The notes under the pieces were generated by a model. The model was given only the letters and a program-made list of their open reading frames with translations. It had not been told where the DNA came from and did no database searches. 64,000 nucleotides of DNA, taken from Pantoea eucrina. Lineage in GTDB: Bacteria; Pseudomonadota; Gammaproteobacteria; Enterobacterales; Enterobacteriaceae. Within the stretch, counting starts at the first letter, position 1. Each line of letters opens with the position of its first letter. The translations under genes were made by a program, and so were the position numbers. Shown here piece by piece: positions 1 through 10,174 of this stretch. The stretch lies in NCBI RefSeq assembly GCF_002095385.1, contig NZ_MIPP01000006.1:1-64000 (forward strand), written 5' to 3'.

Positions 1-19
1 CCACCTGTCACCTCATCTG

Positions 20-567
20 CTAAGGCAGTTCGGGCGGTTGCCACTCTTCTACCTCAATCAGCACCAGCAGTGCGGCGTCGCCGCCGAACATTTTAGGTGC
101 CTGGTGAAACGCCATCACATGCGGGTGCTGCGCCAGCCATAGCGGCGTCTGCTGTTTAAGAATATGTTTTCCGTGGCCGGTCATGACGCTGGCGCAAAAA
201 TATGTTCGCGGCGGCAGGCGGCGATGAGCGCGCCCAGCTCCTGCTTCGCCTGCATCTGCGTCAGCCCGTGCAGGTCGAGAAAAATTTCCGGCGTGTAGTC
301 ACCGCGACGCAGCTTCTTCAGTTCATAGTGGCTGACGTCAGCACGGACATAGCGCACTGGCCCGTCGCTGGAGAGCAGCGGCTGAAACTCATCGGAAAAA
401 TAGTGGCTGTTGTCAGCCTGTTCGGAAAGCAGACGTTTCAGCGGGACTTCCCGGGTTTTAACCGCAGGTTTATGTACGATAGTGTCCTGTTTCAGCTTAC
501 GCGTCCCGATCATTAACTGACGAAACAGCGCCTGATCGTCGTCGTTCAGCGGCGTCTTTTTGCTCAT
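20..567 (-). CDS. smrB: SmrB ribosome-rescue endonuclease (frameshifted)
   Basis: SmrB is the Smr-domain nuclease that cuts mRNA between collided ribosomes. The N-terminal 128 residues read from the ATG at 567 and include the Smr motif [11 protein letters not shown]. The frame then breaks in a run of five A (plus strand 196-200). One more base restores the frame into [13 protein letters not shown] and an end in EEWQPPELP, with a TAG stop at 20-22. Repaired length is about 182 residues, matching E. coli SmrB (183, from memory). It is divergent from prmB, as in E. coli. The break is probably a sequence error, but a true null allele cannot be excluded from this read. Confidence 0.88.
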
Positions 568-721
568 GGCGGGAAAATTCTTTCAACGTTGCAGTTTACC
601 GGGCTGTTACCTTACCGCTAAGCGCTGACAAATGTCAGCTTTTTCGCCTCGCTGCGCTGAATTCTGGCCCGCTTCATGGCAAACTATCGGCCGATTGATT
701 TTATGGCCTGCGGAGGGCTAC

Positions 722-1654
722 GTGGACAAGATTTTCGCCGATGAGGCAGTAAACGAACTGCACACTATTCAGGATATGTTGCGCTGGGCCGTCAGCCGTT
801 TTTCAGCGGCTGGCATCTGGTATGGTCACGGCACGGATAATCCCTGGGACGAAGCGGTCCAGCTGGTTCTGCCCACTCTGTGGCTGCCGCTCGATATTCC
901 TGAAGATATGCGCAATGCGCGCCTGACAGCCAGTGAACGGCACCGTATCGTTGAGCGGGTGATCCGCCGCGTGAATGAACGTATTCCGGTCGCTTACCTG
1001 ACCAACAAAGCCTGGTTCTGCGGACATGAGTTCTACGTAGACGAACGGGTGCTGGTTCCGCGCTCACCCATTGGCGAGCTGATTGAAAACCGCTTTGCGG
1101 GTCTGATCCCCGGCCAGCCACAGCATATTCTGGATATGTGTACCGGCAGCGGCTGCATCGCTATCGCCTGCGCCTATGCCTTTCCTGAAGCGGAAGTGGA
1201 TGCGGTCGATATCTCCCACGACGCGCTGGCGGTGGCGGAACAAAACATTGAAGAGCATGGCCTGCTGCATCACGTCACGCCGATTCGCGCCGATCTGTTC
1301 CGCAACCTGCCACCGGTAAAATATGACCTGATCGTCACCAACCCGCCGTACGTGGATGCGGAAGATATGGACGATCTGCCTGGCGAATATCATCATGAAC
1401 CGGAACTTGGCCTGGCGGCTGGCAGCGATGGCCTGAAGCTGGTACGCCGCATTCTCGCCTGTGCGCCTGACTATCTCAGCGAGCAGGGCGTGCTGATTTG
1501 CGAAGTCGGCAACAGCATGGTGCATATGATTGAGCAATATCCTGACGTGCCTTTCACCTGGCTGGAGTTTGATAACGGCGGCGACGGCGTCTTTATGCTG
1601 ACGCGCGATCAGATCGTGGCGGCGCAGCACCATTTCTCCTTTTTTAAAGATTAA
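722..1654 (+). CDS. prmB: 50S ribosomal protein L3 glutamine methyltransferase PrmB
   Basis: PrmB is a SAM-dependent methyltransferase that N5-methylates a glutamine of ribosomal protein L3. The SAM-binding motif [12 protein letters not shown] and the catalytic NPPY motif ([11 protein letters not shown]) are visible. I chose the GTG at 722 because a GGAGGG Shine-Dalgarno sequence lies 4 bases upstream and the protein then begins [13 protein letters not shown] at 310 residues, the E. coli length. The frame stays open back to an ATG at 632, but that extension does not look like the family. It is divergent from smrB and just upstream of aroC, a standard enterobacterial order. Confidence 0.96.
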   Translation: MDKIFADEAVNELHTIQDMLRWAVSRFSAAGIWYGHGTDNPWDEAVQLVLPTLWLPLDIPEDMRNARLTASERHRIVERVIRRVNERIPVAYLTNKAWFCGHEFYVDERVLVPRSPIGELIENRFAGLIPGQPQHILDMCTGSGCIAIACAYAFPEAEVDAVDISHDALAVAEQNIEEHGLLHHVTPIRADLFRNLPPVKYDLIVTNPPYVDAEDMDDLPGEYHHEPELGLAAGSDGLKLVRRILACAPDYLSEQGVLICEVGNSMVHMIEQYPDVPFTWLEFDNGGDGVFMLTRDQIVAAQHHFSFFKD

Positions 1655-1700
1655 TTTGCGGCGCGCCTGAGCGCCCGCACTATGGCAACAAGGAGCCATC

Positions 1701-2785
1701 ATGGCCGGAAACAGCATTGGACAACTTTTTCGCGTTACCACGTTTGGCGAGTCGCACGGTCTTGCGCTGGGCTGCATCGTTGACGGCGTGCCGCCCGGTA
1801 TTCCGCTGACTGAAGCCGATATCCAGCACGATCTCGATCGCCGCCGTCCCGGCACCTCGCGCTATACCACTCAGCGTCGCGAGCCGGATCAGGTGAAAAT
1901 TTTGTCTGGTGTGTTTGAAGGGGTCACTACCGGCACCTCTATCGGCCTGTTAATCGAGAACACCGATCAGCGTTCGCAGGATTACGGCGCGATTAAAGAT
2001 CTGTTCCGGCCCGGCCACGCAGATTACACCTATGAGCAGAAGTATGGTTTGCGCGACTATCGCGGAGGCGGACGCTCCTCAGCACGCGAAACCGCTATGC
2101 GCGTGGCCGCCGGTGCCATCGCCAAAAAATATCTGCAGCAGCAGCACGGTATCGTAGTGCGTGGCTATCTGGCGCAGATTGGCGACGTCGCCTGTGAGCT
2201 GAAAGACTGGAGCATCGTTGAAGAGAATCCGTTTTTCTGTCCGGACGCAGCAAGCTGGAGGCGCTGGATACGCTGATGCGCGCCCTGAAGAAAGAGGGCG
2301 ATTCTATCGGCGCGAAAGTGACCGTGATGGCGGAAAACGTGCCACCGGGCCTCGGTGAGCCGGTGTTCGATCGCCTCGATGCCGATCTGGCGCATGCGCT
2401 GATGAGCATCAACGCCGTTAAAGGCGTAGAGATTGGCGATGGCTTTGCCGTCGTTAACCAGCGCGGCAGCGAGCATCGCGACGAAATCCGCGCCAGCGGC
2501 TTTCAGAGCAATCACGCCGGCGGCATCCTCGGCGGCATCAGCAGCGGGCAGACCATCAGCGCCAACCTGGCGATGAAACCGACCTCCAGCATTACCGTAC
2601 CGGGTAACACCATTACCCGCACGGGGGAGGAGGTGGAGATGATCACCAAAGGGCGTCACGATCCCTGCGTCGGCATTCGCGCCGTGCCGATTGCCGAAGC
2701 GATGATGGCGATTGTGCTGATGGATCACCTGTTACGCCAGCGCGGGCAAAACGCTGACGTTAACAGCAGCGTACCGCGCTGGTGA
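1701..2785 (+). CDS. aroC: chorismate synthase AroC (frameshifted)
   Basis: AroC makes chorismate from 5-enolpyruvylshikimate-3-phosphate, the last shared step of aromatic synthesis, using reduced FMN. The first part ([31 protein letters not shown]) and the second part ([13 protein letters not shown] to SSVPRW) are in different frames. The first frame runs into a TGA at 2276-2278. One base is missing at about 2248-2253, consistent with an AA shortened to A. Repaired length is 361 residues, the same as E. coli. A good AAGGAG precedes the ATG. The gene's last codons overlap the mepA start. The protein is otherwise highly conserved, so a sequence error is the likely cause. Confidence 0.93.
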
Positions 2786-3618
2786 GCCTGATGATGCGCC
2801 GCGCTCTGCTCACTTTCGCCGCGCTGCTGGGTAGCGCGGCCGCCGTTGCCGCCACGCCGTGGCAGCAGATCCAGCACCCTGTCTCTGGTGCGCCGCAGTC
2901 GATTGGCGGCTTTGCCAATGGTTGTATCGTCGGCGCGCAGGCGCTGCCGCTGGACGCACCGGACTATCAGGTCATGCGTCAGGATCAGCGCCGCTACTAT
3001 GGTCATCCCGATCTGATCGCCTTTATTGAGCGCCTCAGCACCCGCACCCGTCAGCTTCATCTGGGGCAGGTGCTGATTGGCGATATGGGAATGGCGGCGG
3101 GTGGACGTTTCAGCAGCGGCCACGCCAGTCATCAGACCGGACTGGATGTGGATATCTGGCTGCAGCTGCCAAAAACCCGCTGGAGCGCACAGCAGTTGCT
3201 GAAGCCGCAGCCGCTGGATCTGGTGGCGCCGGATGATAAACAGGTGATCGCCCGTCACTGGCAGCCGCAGATTGATAGCCTGATCAAGCTGGCCGCGAAA
3301 GACAGCGACGTCACGCGAATTTTTGTGAATCCGGCGATCAAAAAACAGCTTTGCGCCGATGCCGGCAGCGATCGCGAGTGGCTGCATAAAGTTCGCCCGT
3401 GGTTTGCGCATCGGGCGCATATGCATGTGCGCCTGCGCTGTCCGGCCGGCAGCCTGGAGTGTGAAGATCAGGCGCCACCGCCGCCGGGCGACGGCTGCGG
3501 TGCAGAGCTTGAGAGCTGGTTCCTGCCGAAAAAGCCCGGCAGCACGCCACCGGTAAAAAAAGCCCCGCCGCCGCTGCCGCCATCCTGTCAGGCGCTGCTG
3601 GATAACCACCGGCTCTGA
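2782..3618 (+). CDS. mepA: penicillin-insensitive murein DD-endopeptidase MepA
   Basis: MepA is a periplasmic zinc metallopeptidase (MEROPS M74) that cuts D-Ala-mDAP cross-links in peptidoglycan. An N-terminal signal peptide (about residues 1-24, ending AAVAA before TPWQQ) is visible. The metal-binding segments are [12 protein letters not shown] and HRAHMHVRL. The tail is rich in proline with a few cysteines, as usual for the family. The GTG at 2782 overlaps the aroC stop by four bases (GTGA), which implies translational coupling; in-frame ATGs at 2791 and 2794 are alternatives. Length 278 compares with 274 in E. coli. Confidence 0.95.
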   Translation: MSLMMRRALLTFAALLGSAAAVAATPWQQIQHPVSGAPQSIGGFANGCIVGAQALPLDAPDYQVMRQDQRRYYGHPDLIAFIERLSTRTRQLHLGQVLIGDMGMAAGGRFSSGHASHQTGLDVDIWLQLPKTRWSAQQLLKPQPLDLVAPDDKQVIARHWQPQIDSLIKLAAKDSDVTRIFVNPAIKKQLCADAGSDREWLHKVRPWFAHRAHMHVRLRCPAGSLECEDQAPPPPGDGCGAELESWFLPKKPGSTPPVKKAPPPLPPSCQALLDNHRL

Positions 3619-3626
3619 GTACCTCT

Positions 3627-3659
3627 CCCGGCGCGCAACGGCTATTGCCCCGCGCCGGG
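3627..3659 (+). terminator. hairpin after mepA
   Basis: A perfect 9-bp stem (CCCGGCGCG at 3627-3635 with CGCGCCGGG at 3651-3659) follows the mepA stop. The next bases are CTTGTCTG, so the T tract is weak. It may end aroC-mepA transcription or protect the 3' end. Confidence 0.5.
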
Positions 3660-3688
3660 CTTGTCTGCTACCTGCTGCGAGAAGTGAA

Positions 3689-4486
3689 ATGGACCTTTTT
3701 ATCGTCAGCCCGCTTATCCTTGGCGTACTGTTTTTTGTTGCCATACTGGCCGCTTTTATCGACTCCATTGCCGGGGGCGGGGGATTGCTGACCGTTCCTT
3801 CGCTGCTGGCGGCCGGGCTGTCACCGGCACAGGCGCTGGCGACCAACAAGCTGCAGTCGGTTGGCGGCTCTTTCTCCGCCAGCCTCTATTTTGTCCGCCG
3901 TGGCGCCGTAAACCTGCGTGACCAGCGGCTGAACATCGCGATGACGTTTCTCGGCGCGGTCGGCGGCACGCTGCTGATCCAGCATATTCAGGCGGATATT
4001 CTGCGTCAGATCCTGCCGCTGCTGCTTATCGCCATCGGACTCTGGTTCCTGCTGATGCCGCGTCTGGGAGAGGTGGATCGCGAGCATCGTCTGCAGGGCG
4101 TGGCGTTTGCGCTGGTGGGCGGCGGCTGTGTGGGCTTCTATGATGGCTTCTTCGGTCCGGGAGCCGGCTCTTTCTATGCGCTCGCCTTTGTCACGCTTTG
4201 CGGTTTCAATCTTGCCAAAGCGACGGCGCATGCCAAGGTGCTGAATTTCACCTCCAACTTCGCCAGCCTGCTGTTCTTTATGTTTGGCGGCAAACTGGTG
4301 TGGGGAACCGGCGTAGTGATGCTGCTCGGCGCATTTATCGGGGCGCGGCTGGGTGCGCGACTGGTACTGAGCCGCGGCCAGCGGCTGATCCGCCCGATGG
4401 TTGTGACCGTTTCTGCGGTCATGAGCGCCAAACTGCTGTGGGACAGCCACGGGGCTGAGCTACTGGCCTGGTTTGCCGCAGGATAA
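3689..4486 (+). CDS. yfcA: TSUP-family inner-membrane permease YfcA
   Basis: This is a TauE/SafE-type (TSUP, sulfite or sulfonate exporter-like) membrane protein of 265 residues with about eight hydrophobic segments. The first TSUP half carries DSIAGGGGLLTVPSLLAAG and the second repeats the pattern with GGCVGFYDGFFGPGAGSFYALA, the internal duplication typical of the family. It matches E. coli YfcA closely, apart from a slightly shorter N-terminus. The substrate is not established. It lies between mepA and epmC, as in E. coli. Confidence 0.93.
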   Translation: MDLFIVSPLILGVLFFVAILAAFIDSIAGGGGLLTVPSLLAAGLSPAQALATNKLQSVGGSFSASLYFVRRGAVNLRDQRLNIAMTFLGAVGGTLLIQHIQADILRQILPLLLIAIGLWFLLMPRLGEVDREHRLQGVAFALVGGGCVGFYDGFFGPGAGSFYALAFVTLCGFNLAKATAHAKVLNFTSNFASLLFFMFGGKLVWGTGVVMLLGAFIGARLGARLVLSRGQRLIRPMVVTVSAVMSAKLLWDSHGAELLAWFAAG

Positions 4487-4544
4487 ACCGACTCGTCAAA
4501 TCGTGCCGCCGGTGCGACAATGGCGCCAGATGATTAACTGACAG

Positions 4545-5096
4545 ATGACTATGCCGACAGAACACCACTATCAGCAGCTGATCGACATCTTCGACGGCTG
4601 CTTTGCTGAGACTTTTAAGACACGTCTAATTAAAGGCGATGATGAACCGATTTATCTTCCGGCAGATGCGGAATCACCCTGGCACCGCGTAGTTTTTGCC
4701 CATGGATTTTACGCCAGCGCGCTGCATGAAATTTCGCACTGGTGTATTGCGGGCGACGCGCGTCGGCAGCAGGTTGATTTTGGCTACTGGTACTGCCCCG
4801 ACGGGCGTGATGCGCAGACGCAGAGCCAGTTTGAAGCGGTTGAAGTAAAACCGCAGGCGCTGGAGTGGCTATTCTGCGTTGCGGCGGACTTCCCCTTTAA
4901 TGTCAGCTGTGACAATCTCGAAGGCGATTGTGAACCCGATCGCATTGCGTTTCAGCGCCGGGTCCATGCCCAGGTGATGCACTATCTGGAGCAGGGGATC
5001 CCGGCTCGCCCGGCACAGTTTATTGCGGCGCTGAACCGCTATTATGGTACGCCAGCGCTCACTGCAGCGCAGTTTCCGTGGCCGGAAACGCTTTAA
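4545..5096 (+). CDS. epmC: elongation factor P hydroxylase EpmC
   Basis: EpmC (YfcM) hydroxylates the modified lysine of elongation factor P, the last step after EpmA/EpmB beta-lysylation. Supporting segments are LIKGDDEPIYLPADAE, the histidine-rich HEISHWCIAG likely to bind metal, and DFGYWYCPDGRDAQTQSQFE. Length is 183 residues. A second in-frame ATG at 4551 is an equally good start (MPTEHHYQQL), and no strong Shine-Dalgarno decides between them. epmA and epmB are not in this window. yfcL follows after 30 bases. Confidence 0.93.
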   Translation: MTMPTEHHYQQLIDIFDGCFAETFKTRLIKGDDEPIYLPADAESPWHRVVFAHGFYASALHEISHWCIAGDARRQQVDFGYWYCPDGRDAQTQSQFEAVEVKPQALEWLFCVAADFPFNVSCDNLEGDCEPDRIAFQRRVHAQVMHYLEQGIPARPAQFIAALNRYYGTPALTAAQFPWPETL

Positions 5097-5126
5097 TCCG
5101 CCTGCTTAAAATGAAAGGAATGAGAG

Positions 5127-5408
5127 ATGATCGTAGAATTTGAGTCCCGCATTCTGGCGCTGATTGACGATATGGTCGATCACGCCAGTGATGATGAGCT
5201 GTTTGCCAGCGGTTATCTGCGCGGCCATCTGACGCTGGCGGTTGCGGAAATTGAGCAGAGCGGCGAACACACGCCGGAAGCGCTGCAGATTGTCGTCTCC
5301 CGGAGCCTGCAGAATGCTATCGCCGCCGGTGAACTCTCGCCACGCGATCAGGCGCTGGTGGTCGGCATGTGGGATAACCTGTTTAGTCAGGCACGTCAGA
5401 CCGCCTGA
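5127..5408 (+). CDS. yfcL: YfcL family protein
   Basis: A small acidic protein of 93 residues beginning [35 protein letters not shown], recognisable as E. coli YfcL. No catalytic motif is visible, and I know of no established function. A clear AAAGGA ribosome site precedes the ATG. It is probably cotranscribed with epmC, 30 bases upstream, and converges on mnmC. Confidence 0.9.
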   Translation: MIVEFESRILALIDDMVDHASDDELFASGYLRGHLTLAVAEIEQSGEHTPEALQIVVSRSLQNAIAAGELSPRDQALVVGMWDNLFSQARQTA

Positions 5409-5412
5409 TGCG

Positions 5413-5432
5413 CGGGGCGACTTTTCGCCCCG
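5413..5432. terminator. hairpin between convergent yfcL and mnmC
   Basis: Eight-bp stem CGGGGCGA/TCGCCCCG with a CTTT loop, in the 28-base gap between the two convergent stop codons. There is no good T tract on either side, so termination is inferred from position. Confidence 0.45.
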
Positions 5433-5436
5433 GCTC

Positions 5437-7449
5437 TCAGCGCCCCGCCTTTTTTCCCTTCAGCAATTTACGCACCCAGTAGCGGTTCGGATTCAGCGCC
5501 GCCAGCGTTGCGGCATCGAGCGGCTGCGGCTCACCGCTCATTTGTGCCGCCAGCACTTCAGCTGCCAGCGGCGCGCTGCAGAGCCCGCGCGATCCCAGCG
5601 CCCCCAGCACGAACAGCCCGTGATAGTGCGGGGCTTCAGCAATCTTCTCCCCGCGGGCGCGCTGTCCCGGCAGGTCAGCATACTGCGCCAGCGTGGCAGC
5701 GTAGTCCGGCAGGCCGCCGCTCATGGGCAGATGATCGCGCGTGGCGCAGCGCACGCCAGTCCGCGCCTCGTTATCACTGAGATCAACCTGCTGCGGCCAG
5801 GCGGCCTGCGGCAGGCACGCCATCAGACGCTGACGGTTGCTCTGCTGATCATCGGCACGAAAAGCGGTCGCGGTGTCACCGCGATGATAGCTGGCGCCGA
5901 TGCAGTGGGTGCCAAACGTCGGGCTGACGGGTGTCAGATAGCCATCGTAACAGAGCACGCTCTGCAGGTTTGCCAGCGCGGCTGATGAGGGCGCATGGCT
6001 TACCTGGCCTGCGACCGGGTAGACCGGCAGATCCTGGCTCTGTTCCAGCGTCCGCAGCGCATGCCCGTTGGCCAGTACGACATTCTGATGCTGCATATCA
6101 GCCCGGTCGGAAAAGTGCAGCGTCCAGCCGTTTTCATGCGGCGTCAGCTGCGTAACCCGGTGCAGCCAGTGCTGGTGCAGACCCTGCGTCTGCGCCTGAT
6201 CCAGCAGGTTGCTGGTAAGCTGGGAAGGGGAGATCCATCCGCCACGCGGATAGCAGATGCCGCCCATACCCAGCGCAACGCCCGCCAGCTGCTCCGCCTC
6301 GGCCGGTGAGACGCCGTAAGCGATCTCCGCCGGCAGCGCCAGGGCCAGCATCTGCGCAATCTTATCGGCGCTTTTTTCATCCCACGCCAGCTGCAGCACT
6401 CCGCACCAGCTCTGTTCAGCACGCTCCGGCAGGCTATCGTAAAGACGACGCGCGAAGCTGAAAGCGGCGGGGAAAAACTGCGCCAGCGCGGGATCGTGCT
6501 GGTTCAGTAAGGGGTAGAGCGCTGCCTGACGGTTGCCGGATGCACCCAGTGCCGGGGCCTCATCGGCGCAGTAGAGCGTCACGCGCCAGCCGCGGCGCAG
6601 TAATGCCAGCGCCAGCAGCGCACTGGCGACGCCGCCGCCAATGATGGCGACATCCTGGCCCGCTGCTGCAGGCCGCGCATACCACGGCTGCATGGAGGGC
6701 AGCGGCACTGCATGCGCCAGCGTACCGGTCAGCATTTCGCGCTTATGCGCAAAGCCTTTACGTTTACTGATGGTGAATCCCGCTTCCTGCAGGCCACGCC
6801 TGACAAAACCCGCAGCGGTAAAGGTCGCCAGCGTTCCTCCGGCACGCGCCAGCCGCGCCAGAGCGCTGAACAGCGCCGGGGTCCACATATCCGGGTTTTT
6901 AGCCGGCGCAAAGCCGTCCAGAAACCAGGCGTCAACCTGACCCTGCAGGCTCTCATCAAACTCTGTTATCAGCGTATTAATGTCGCCAAACCAGAGATCA
7001 AGCGTAACCCGTCCACCGTCAAACAGCAGCCGCTGACAGCCGGGCAGCGCCGATGGCCACTGCTGCTGCAGCTGCGTTGCCCACGGCGCCAGCTCCGGCC
7101 AGCGCGCCTGCGCGGCAGCGAGATCGGCCTGCGTTAGCGGATACTTTTCACAGCTGATAAAGTGCAGCCGCTGCAGCGTCGCAGCAGGCTGCTGCGCGCG
7201 AAACTGATCGAATGCCTGCCATAACGTGAGAAAGTTCAGACCGGTGCCAAAGCCGCTCTCCGCCACAATAAACAGATCGCGCGTATGCGTGCTGAAACGC
7301 TGCGGCAGCTGATTACCGCCGAGAAACACATAGCGGGTCTCTTCCAGTCCATTATCGTTAGAGAAGTAGACATCATCGAACGCTCGGGAAACAGGTGTAC
7401 CCTGATCGTTCCAGGTTAATTGCGCGTGTTCAACCGGGGATAATTTCAC
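5437..7449 (-). CDS. mnmC: bifunctional tRNA mnm5s2U biosynthesis protein MnmC
   Basis: MnmC completes 5-methylaminomethyl-2-thiouridine at the tRNA wobble position. The C-terminal FAD oxidase removes the carboxymethyl group and the N-terminal SAM methyltransferase then adds a methyl group. The methyltransferase half (about 1-245) shows [11 protein letters not shown] and [15 protein letters not shown]. The oxidase half (from about 265) opens with the dinucleotide-binding [22 protein letters not shown]. Length 670 matches the family (668 in E. coli). The basic end ([11 protein letters not shown]) is typical. It is divergent from fabB, with a 156-base shared control region. Confidence 0.96.
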   Translation of the reverse strand: MKLSPVEHAQLTWNDQGTPVSRAFDDVYFSNDNGLEETRYVFLGGNQLPQRFSTHTRDLFIVAESGFGTGLNFLTLWQAFDQFRAQQPAATLQRLHFISCEKYPLTQADLAAAQARWPELAPWATQLQQQWPSALPGCQRLLFDGGRVTLDLWFGDINTLITEFDESLQGQVDAWFLDGFAPAKNPDMWTPALFSALARLARAGGTLATFTAAGFVRRGLQEAGFTISKRKGFAHKREMLTGTLAHAVPLPSMQPWYARPAAAGQDVAIIGGGVASALLALALLRRGWRVTLYCADEAPALGASGNRQAALYPLLNQHDPALAQFFPAAFSFARRLYDSLPERAEQSWCGVLQLAWDEKSADKIAQMLALALPAEIAYGVSPAEAEQLAGVALGMGGICYPRGGWISPSQLTSNLLDQAQTQGLHQHWLHRVTQLTPHENGWTLHFSDRADMQHQNVVLANGHALRTLEQSQDLPVYPVAGQVSHAPSSAALANLQSVLCYDGYLTPVSPTFGTHCIGASYHRGDTATAFRADDQQSNRQRLMACLPQAAWPQQVDLSDNEARTGVRCATRDHLPMSGGLPDYAATLAQYADLPGQRARGEKIAEAPHYHGLFVLGALGSRGLCSAPLAAEVLAAQMSGEPQPLDAATLAALNPNRYWVRKLLKGKKAGR

Positions 7450-7525
7450 GGGAAAGGCTCATTTTTCAGGCAGTGGCGCGATTTTAGCGAGTGGCGTCAC
7501 ATGACGCAAATTTACAAAAGGAAAT

Positions 7526-7542
7526 GGCTGATCGGACTTGTT
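7526..7542 (+). promoter_or_regulatory. candidate FadR site of fabB
   Basis: GGCTGATCGGACTTGTT resembles the FadR consensus (CTGGTCNGACCNGTT core) at most positions. It overlaps the proposed -35 of fabB. FadR is the known activator of fabB in E. coli, where acyl-CoA releases it. Assignment rests on motif and position. Confidence 0.65.
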
Positions 7543-7566
7543 CGGCGTACAACTGTACGCTAGAGT
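7539..7566 (+). promoter_or_regulatory. fabB promoter
   Basis: Proposed -35 TTGTTC (7539-7544) and -10 TAGAGT (7561-7566), 16 bases apart, about 40 bases upstream of the fabB ATG. The FabR palindrome fills the spacer exactly. Confidence 0.55.
7545..7560 (+). promoter_or_regulatory. FabR operator of fabB
   Basis: Palindrome GCGTACA-AC-TGTACGC with perfect 7-bp arms, the form of the FabR site known upstream of fabA and fabB. FabR represses according to the unsaturated/saturated acyl pool. Its placement between -35 and -10 explains repression by blocking RNA polymerase. Confidence 0.8.
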
Positions 7567-7605
7567 GCACGTCAATCCAAAAAGATGTGGAATGAGGACT
7601 ATTGA

Positions 7606-8826
7606 ATGAAACGTGCAGTGATTACTGGCCTGGGTATCGTTTCCAGCATTGGTAATAACCAGCAGGAAGTGCTGGCTTCTCTGCGTGAAGGCCGTTCCGG
7701 TATCACTTTCTCTGAAGAGATGAAAGAAGCCGGTATGCGCAGCCACGTGTGGGGCAACGTCAAACTGGATACCAACGGGCTCATCGATCGCAAAATCGTG
7801 CGTTTCATGAGTGATGCCTCTATTTACGCCTATCTTTCTATGGCGGAAGCGGTCAAAGATTCAGGCCTGACTGACGAGCAGTATCAGAACAACCCGCGCG
7901 TGGGTCTGATCGCCGGTTCCGGCGGTGGTTCACCGCGCTATCAGGTGTTCGGTGCTGACGCTATGCGCGGTCCGCGCGGCCTGAAAGGCGTGGGTCCTTA
8001 TGTAGTGACCAAAGCCATGGCCTCAGGTGTATCTGCCTGCCTCGCGACCCCGTTTAAAATTCACGGCGTGAACTACTCCATCAGCTCCGCCTGTGCCACT
8101 TCAGCACACTGCATTGGCAACGCCGTTGAGCAGATTCAGCTGGGCAAACAGGATGTGGTCTTTGCCGGTGGCGGTGAAGAGCTGACCTGGGAAATGTCCT
8201 GCGAGTTTGACGCGATGGGCGCACTTTCGACCAAATATAACGATGCGCCTGAGAAAGCCTCGCGCACCTATGATGCTAACCGTGACGGTTTTGTTATCGC
8301 CGGCGGCGGTGGCATGGTAGTGGTTGAAGAGCTGGAGCATGCGCTGGCACGTGGTGCGCATATCTATGCTGAGATTGTTGGCTATGGCGCAACGTCTGAT
8401 GGCGCTGACATGGTTGCACCGTCAGGTGAAGGCGCGGTGCGCTGCATGAAGATGGCGATGCAGGGCCTCGATGCACCGATCGACTATCTGAACACGCACG
8501 GCACCTCCACGCCGGTTGGCGATGTGAAAGAGCTGGGCGCAATCCGTGAAGTATTTGGTGACAACACCCCGTACATTTCAGCGACCAAAGCCATGACCGG
8601 TCACTCCCTGGGTGCAGCGGGCGTGCAGGAAGCGATCTACACCCTGCTGATGCTGGAGCACAGCTTTATCGCGCCGAGCATCAACATCGACGATCTGGAC
8701 GAGGCCGCAGCAGGGATGAACATCGTGACGCAGCCAACGGAAAAAGCGCTGACCACGGTCATGTCCAACAGCTTCGGCTTTGGCGGCACCAACGCCACGC
8801 TGACCATGCGTAAATATCAGGGCTAA
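7606..8826 (+). CDS. fabB: 3-oxoacyl-[acyl-carrier-protein] synthase I FabB
   Basis: FabB condenses malonyl-ACP with acyl-ACP and is needed to elongate the unsaturated intermediate made by FabA. The thiolase-fold catalytic triad is visible: Cys in [12 protein letters not shown] (about residue 163), His in [11 protein letters not shown] (about 298) and His in TGHSLGAAG (about 333). The glycine-rich end [12 protein letters not shown] is intact. Length 406 equals E. coli. FadR and FabR sites lie in its promoter, and it is transcribed away from mnmC. Confidence 0.98.
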   Translation: MKRAVITGLGIVSSIGNNQQEVLASLREGRSGITFSEEMKEAGMRSHVWGNVKLDTNGLIDRKIVRFMSDASIYAYLSMAEAVKDSGLTDEQYQNNPRVGLIAGSGGGSPRYQVFGADAMRGPRGLKGVGPYVVTKAMASGVSACLATPFKIHGVNYSISSACATSAHCIGNAVEQIQLGKQDVVFAGGGEELTWEMSCEFDAMGALSTKYNDAPEKASRTYDANRDGFVIAGGGGMVVVEELEHALARGAHIYAEIVGYGATSDGADMVAPSGEGAVRCMKMAMQGLDAPIDYLNTHGTSTPVGDVKELGAIREVFGDNTPYISATKAMTGHSLGAAGVQEAIYTLLMLEHSFIAPSINIDDLDEAAAGMNIVTQPTEKALTTVMSNSFGFGGTNATLTMRKYQG

Positions 8827-8863
8827 ATCTGCCCGCGTCCCGTCGCCCCCTGACGGGATATCA

Positions 8864-8895
8864 CAGGCTGCCGCGATGGCAGCCTGGCTTTCTCT
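8864..8895 (+). terminator. fabB terminator
   Basis: Nine-bp stem CAGGCTGCC (8864-8872) with GGCAGCCTG (8878-8886), then GCTTTCTCT. A second smaller GC stem (CCCGTC...GACGGG) lies just before it. It separates fabB from yfcJ. Confidence 0.65.
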
Positions 8896-9001
8896 GCTCA
8901 GCCTGAGCCGTTTTGACAACCCCGCTTTTACCTGCATACACTCCTGTTTTACCTTCCCGTAATTTCCCTGCGCTATCGTCGCTGACAAGGAGTGCGCAAA
9001 G

Positions 9002-10174
9002 ATGACCGCTCACGCTAACGCGTCCGTATTGCCGCTCGCCTGTACCTCGTTTGCCGTGTTTCTCAGCTATCTGACCGCCGGACTGGCACTGCCGGTGATC
9101 CCGCTGTATGTGCATCAGGAACTGGGCATGAGTAACCTGATGGTGGGCATTGCAACCGGCAGTCAGTTTATTGCCACCCTGCTGACGCGCGGTTTTGCTG
9201 GCCGGCGTGCGGATCAGCAGGGAGCACGCGCTACCACCCGCTACGGTATGCTGACGATTGCGCTGACAGGGGCTGCTTATGCCGCCGCCGTGCTGCTGCC
9301 GATCGCACCCGGCGTGCGCTTTATGCTGCTGATAGTGGCGCGTCTGCTGCTGGGCGTAGGGGAAAGCCTGCTGCTGACCGGTAATCTGACCTGGGGGCTG
9401 GGGCTGGCGGGGGCCAGGCGCTCTGGTCTGGTCATGTCCTGGAACGGAATGGCGATTTATGGCGCGCTGGCGGCAGGCGCTCCGCTGGGAGTGCTGATGT
9501 ATCAGCATGGCGGACTGCTGGCTATCAGCGGCGCGGCGCTGCTGCTGCCGCTGCTGGCTCTGATGGTTAACGGCTGGATCCGTGCGGTGCCGGTTGCCGG
9601 CGGCACGCGGCCGTCGCTGTGGAGCGTTATCAGCGCCATTTTTTCACCGGGGCTGGTGCTGGCGCTGCAGGGCGCCGGTTTCGCCGTAATCGGCACCTTT
9701 ACCTCGCTCTATTTTGCTGCTCAGGCGTGGGGACACGCCGGCTTTGCGCTCACCGCCTTTGGCTGCGCTTTTACCGGAGTGCGGATCCTCTTTGGTCATC
9801 TGCCGGATCGCTATGGCGGGAGCAGGGTTGCGCTGGTGTCACTGCTGGTGGAAGCGCTGGGTCTGCTGCTGCTTGCCGTTGCCACCTCAGGCTGGCTGGC
9901 GCTGGCGGGGGCGGCGCTCACCGGCTGTGGCTGCTCGCTGATCTTTCCGGCGCTGGGGGTTGAAGTGGTGCGTCGCGTCGCGCCGCAGATACGCGGTACT
10001 GCCCTGGGCGCTTTCTCTGCCTTTCAGGATATCGCCTATGGGATCAGCGGCCCGCTAACCGGACTGCTGGCGACGGCGTCTGGCTATGGCGCCGTCTATC
10101 TGGCGGGCGCGCTCTGCGCCGTGGCCGGTTCCGTTATCACCTGGTGCTGCGCACGCCGTGCGCCAGTAGCATAA
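9002..10174 (+). CDS. yfcJ: MFS transporter YfcJ
   Basis: A 390-residue major facilitator superfamily protein of the YfcJ/YhhS (arabinose-efflux-like) group with about twelve hydrophobic segments. The MFS loop 2-3 is [14 protein letters not shown], and the second half repeats it as [16 protein letters not shown]. coli has yfcJ in the same place after fabB. The substrate is unknown. The 3' end overlaps the convergent MocR gene by 38 bases. An AAGGAG site precedes the ATG. Confidence 0.9.
   Translation: MTAHANASVLPLACTSFAVFLSYLTAGLALPVIPLYVHQELGMSNLMVGIATGSQFIATLLTRGFAGRRADQQGARATTRYGMLTIALTGAAYAAAVLLPIAPGVRFMLLIVARLLLGVGESLLLTGNLTWGLGLAGARRSGLVMSWNGMAIYGALAAGAPLGVLMYQHGGLLAISGAALLLPLLALMVNGWIRAVPVAGGTRPSLWSVISAIFSPGLVLALQGAGFAVIGTFTSLYFAAQAWGHAGFALTAFGCAFTGVRILFGHLPDRYGGSRVALVSLLVEALGLLLLAVATSGWLALAGAALTGCGCSLIFPALGVEVVRRVAPQIRGTALGAFSAFQDIAYGISGPLTGLLATASGYGAVYLAGALCAVAGSVITWCCARRAPVA

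Noticed and set aside
632..721. Upstream extension of prmB to an ATG at 632
   Set aside because: The extra 30 residues do not fit the family, and the GTG at 722 has a strong ribosome site.
2725..3849. 374-codon minus-strand frame across mepA
   Set aside because: Shadow of the well-supported MepA and YfcA genes.
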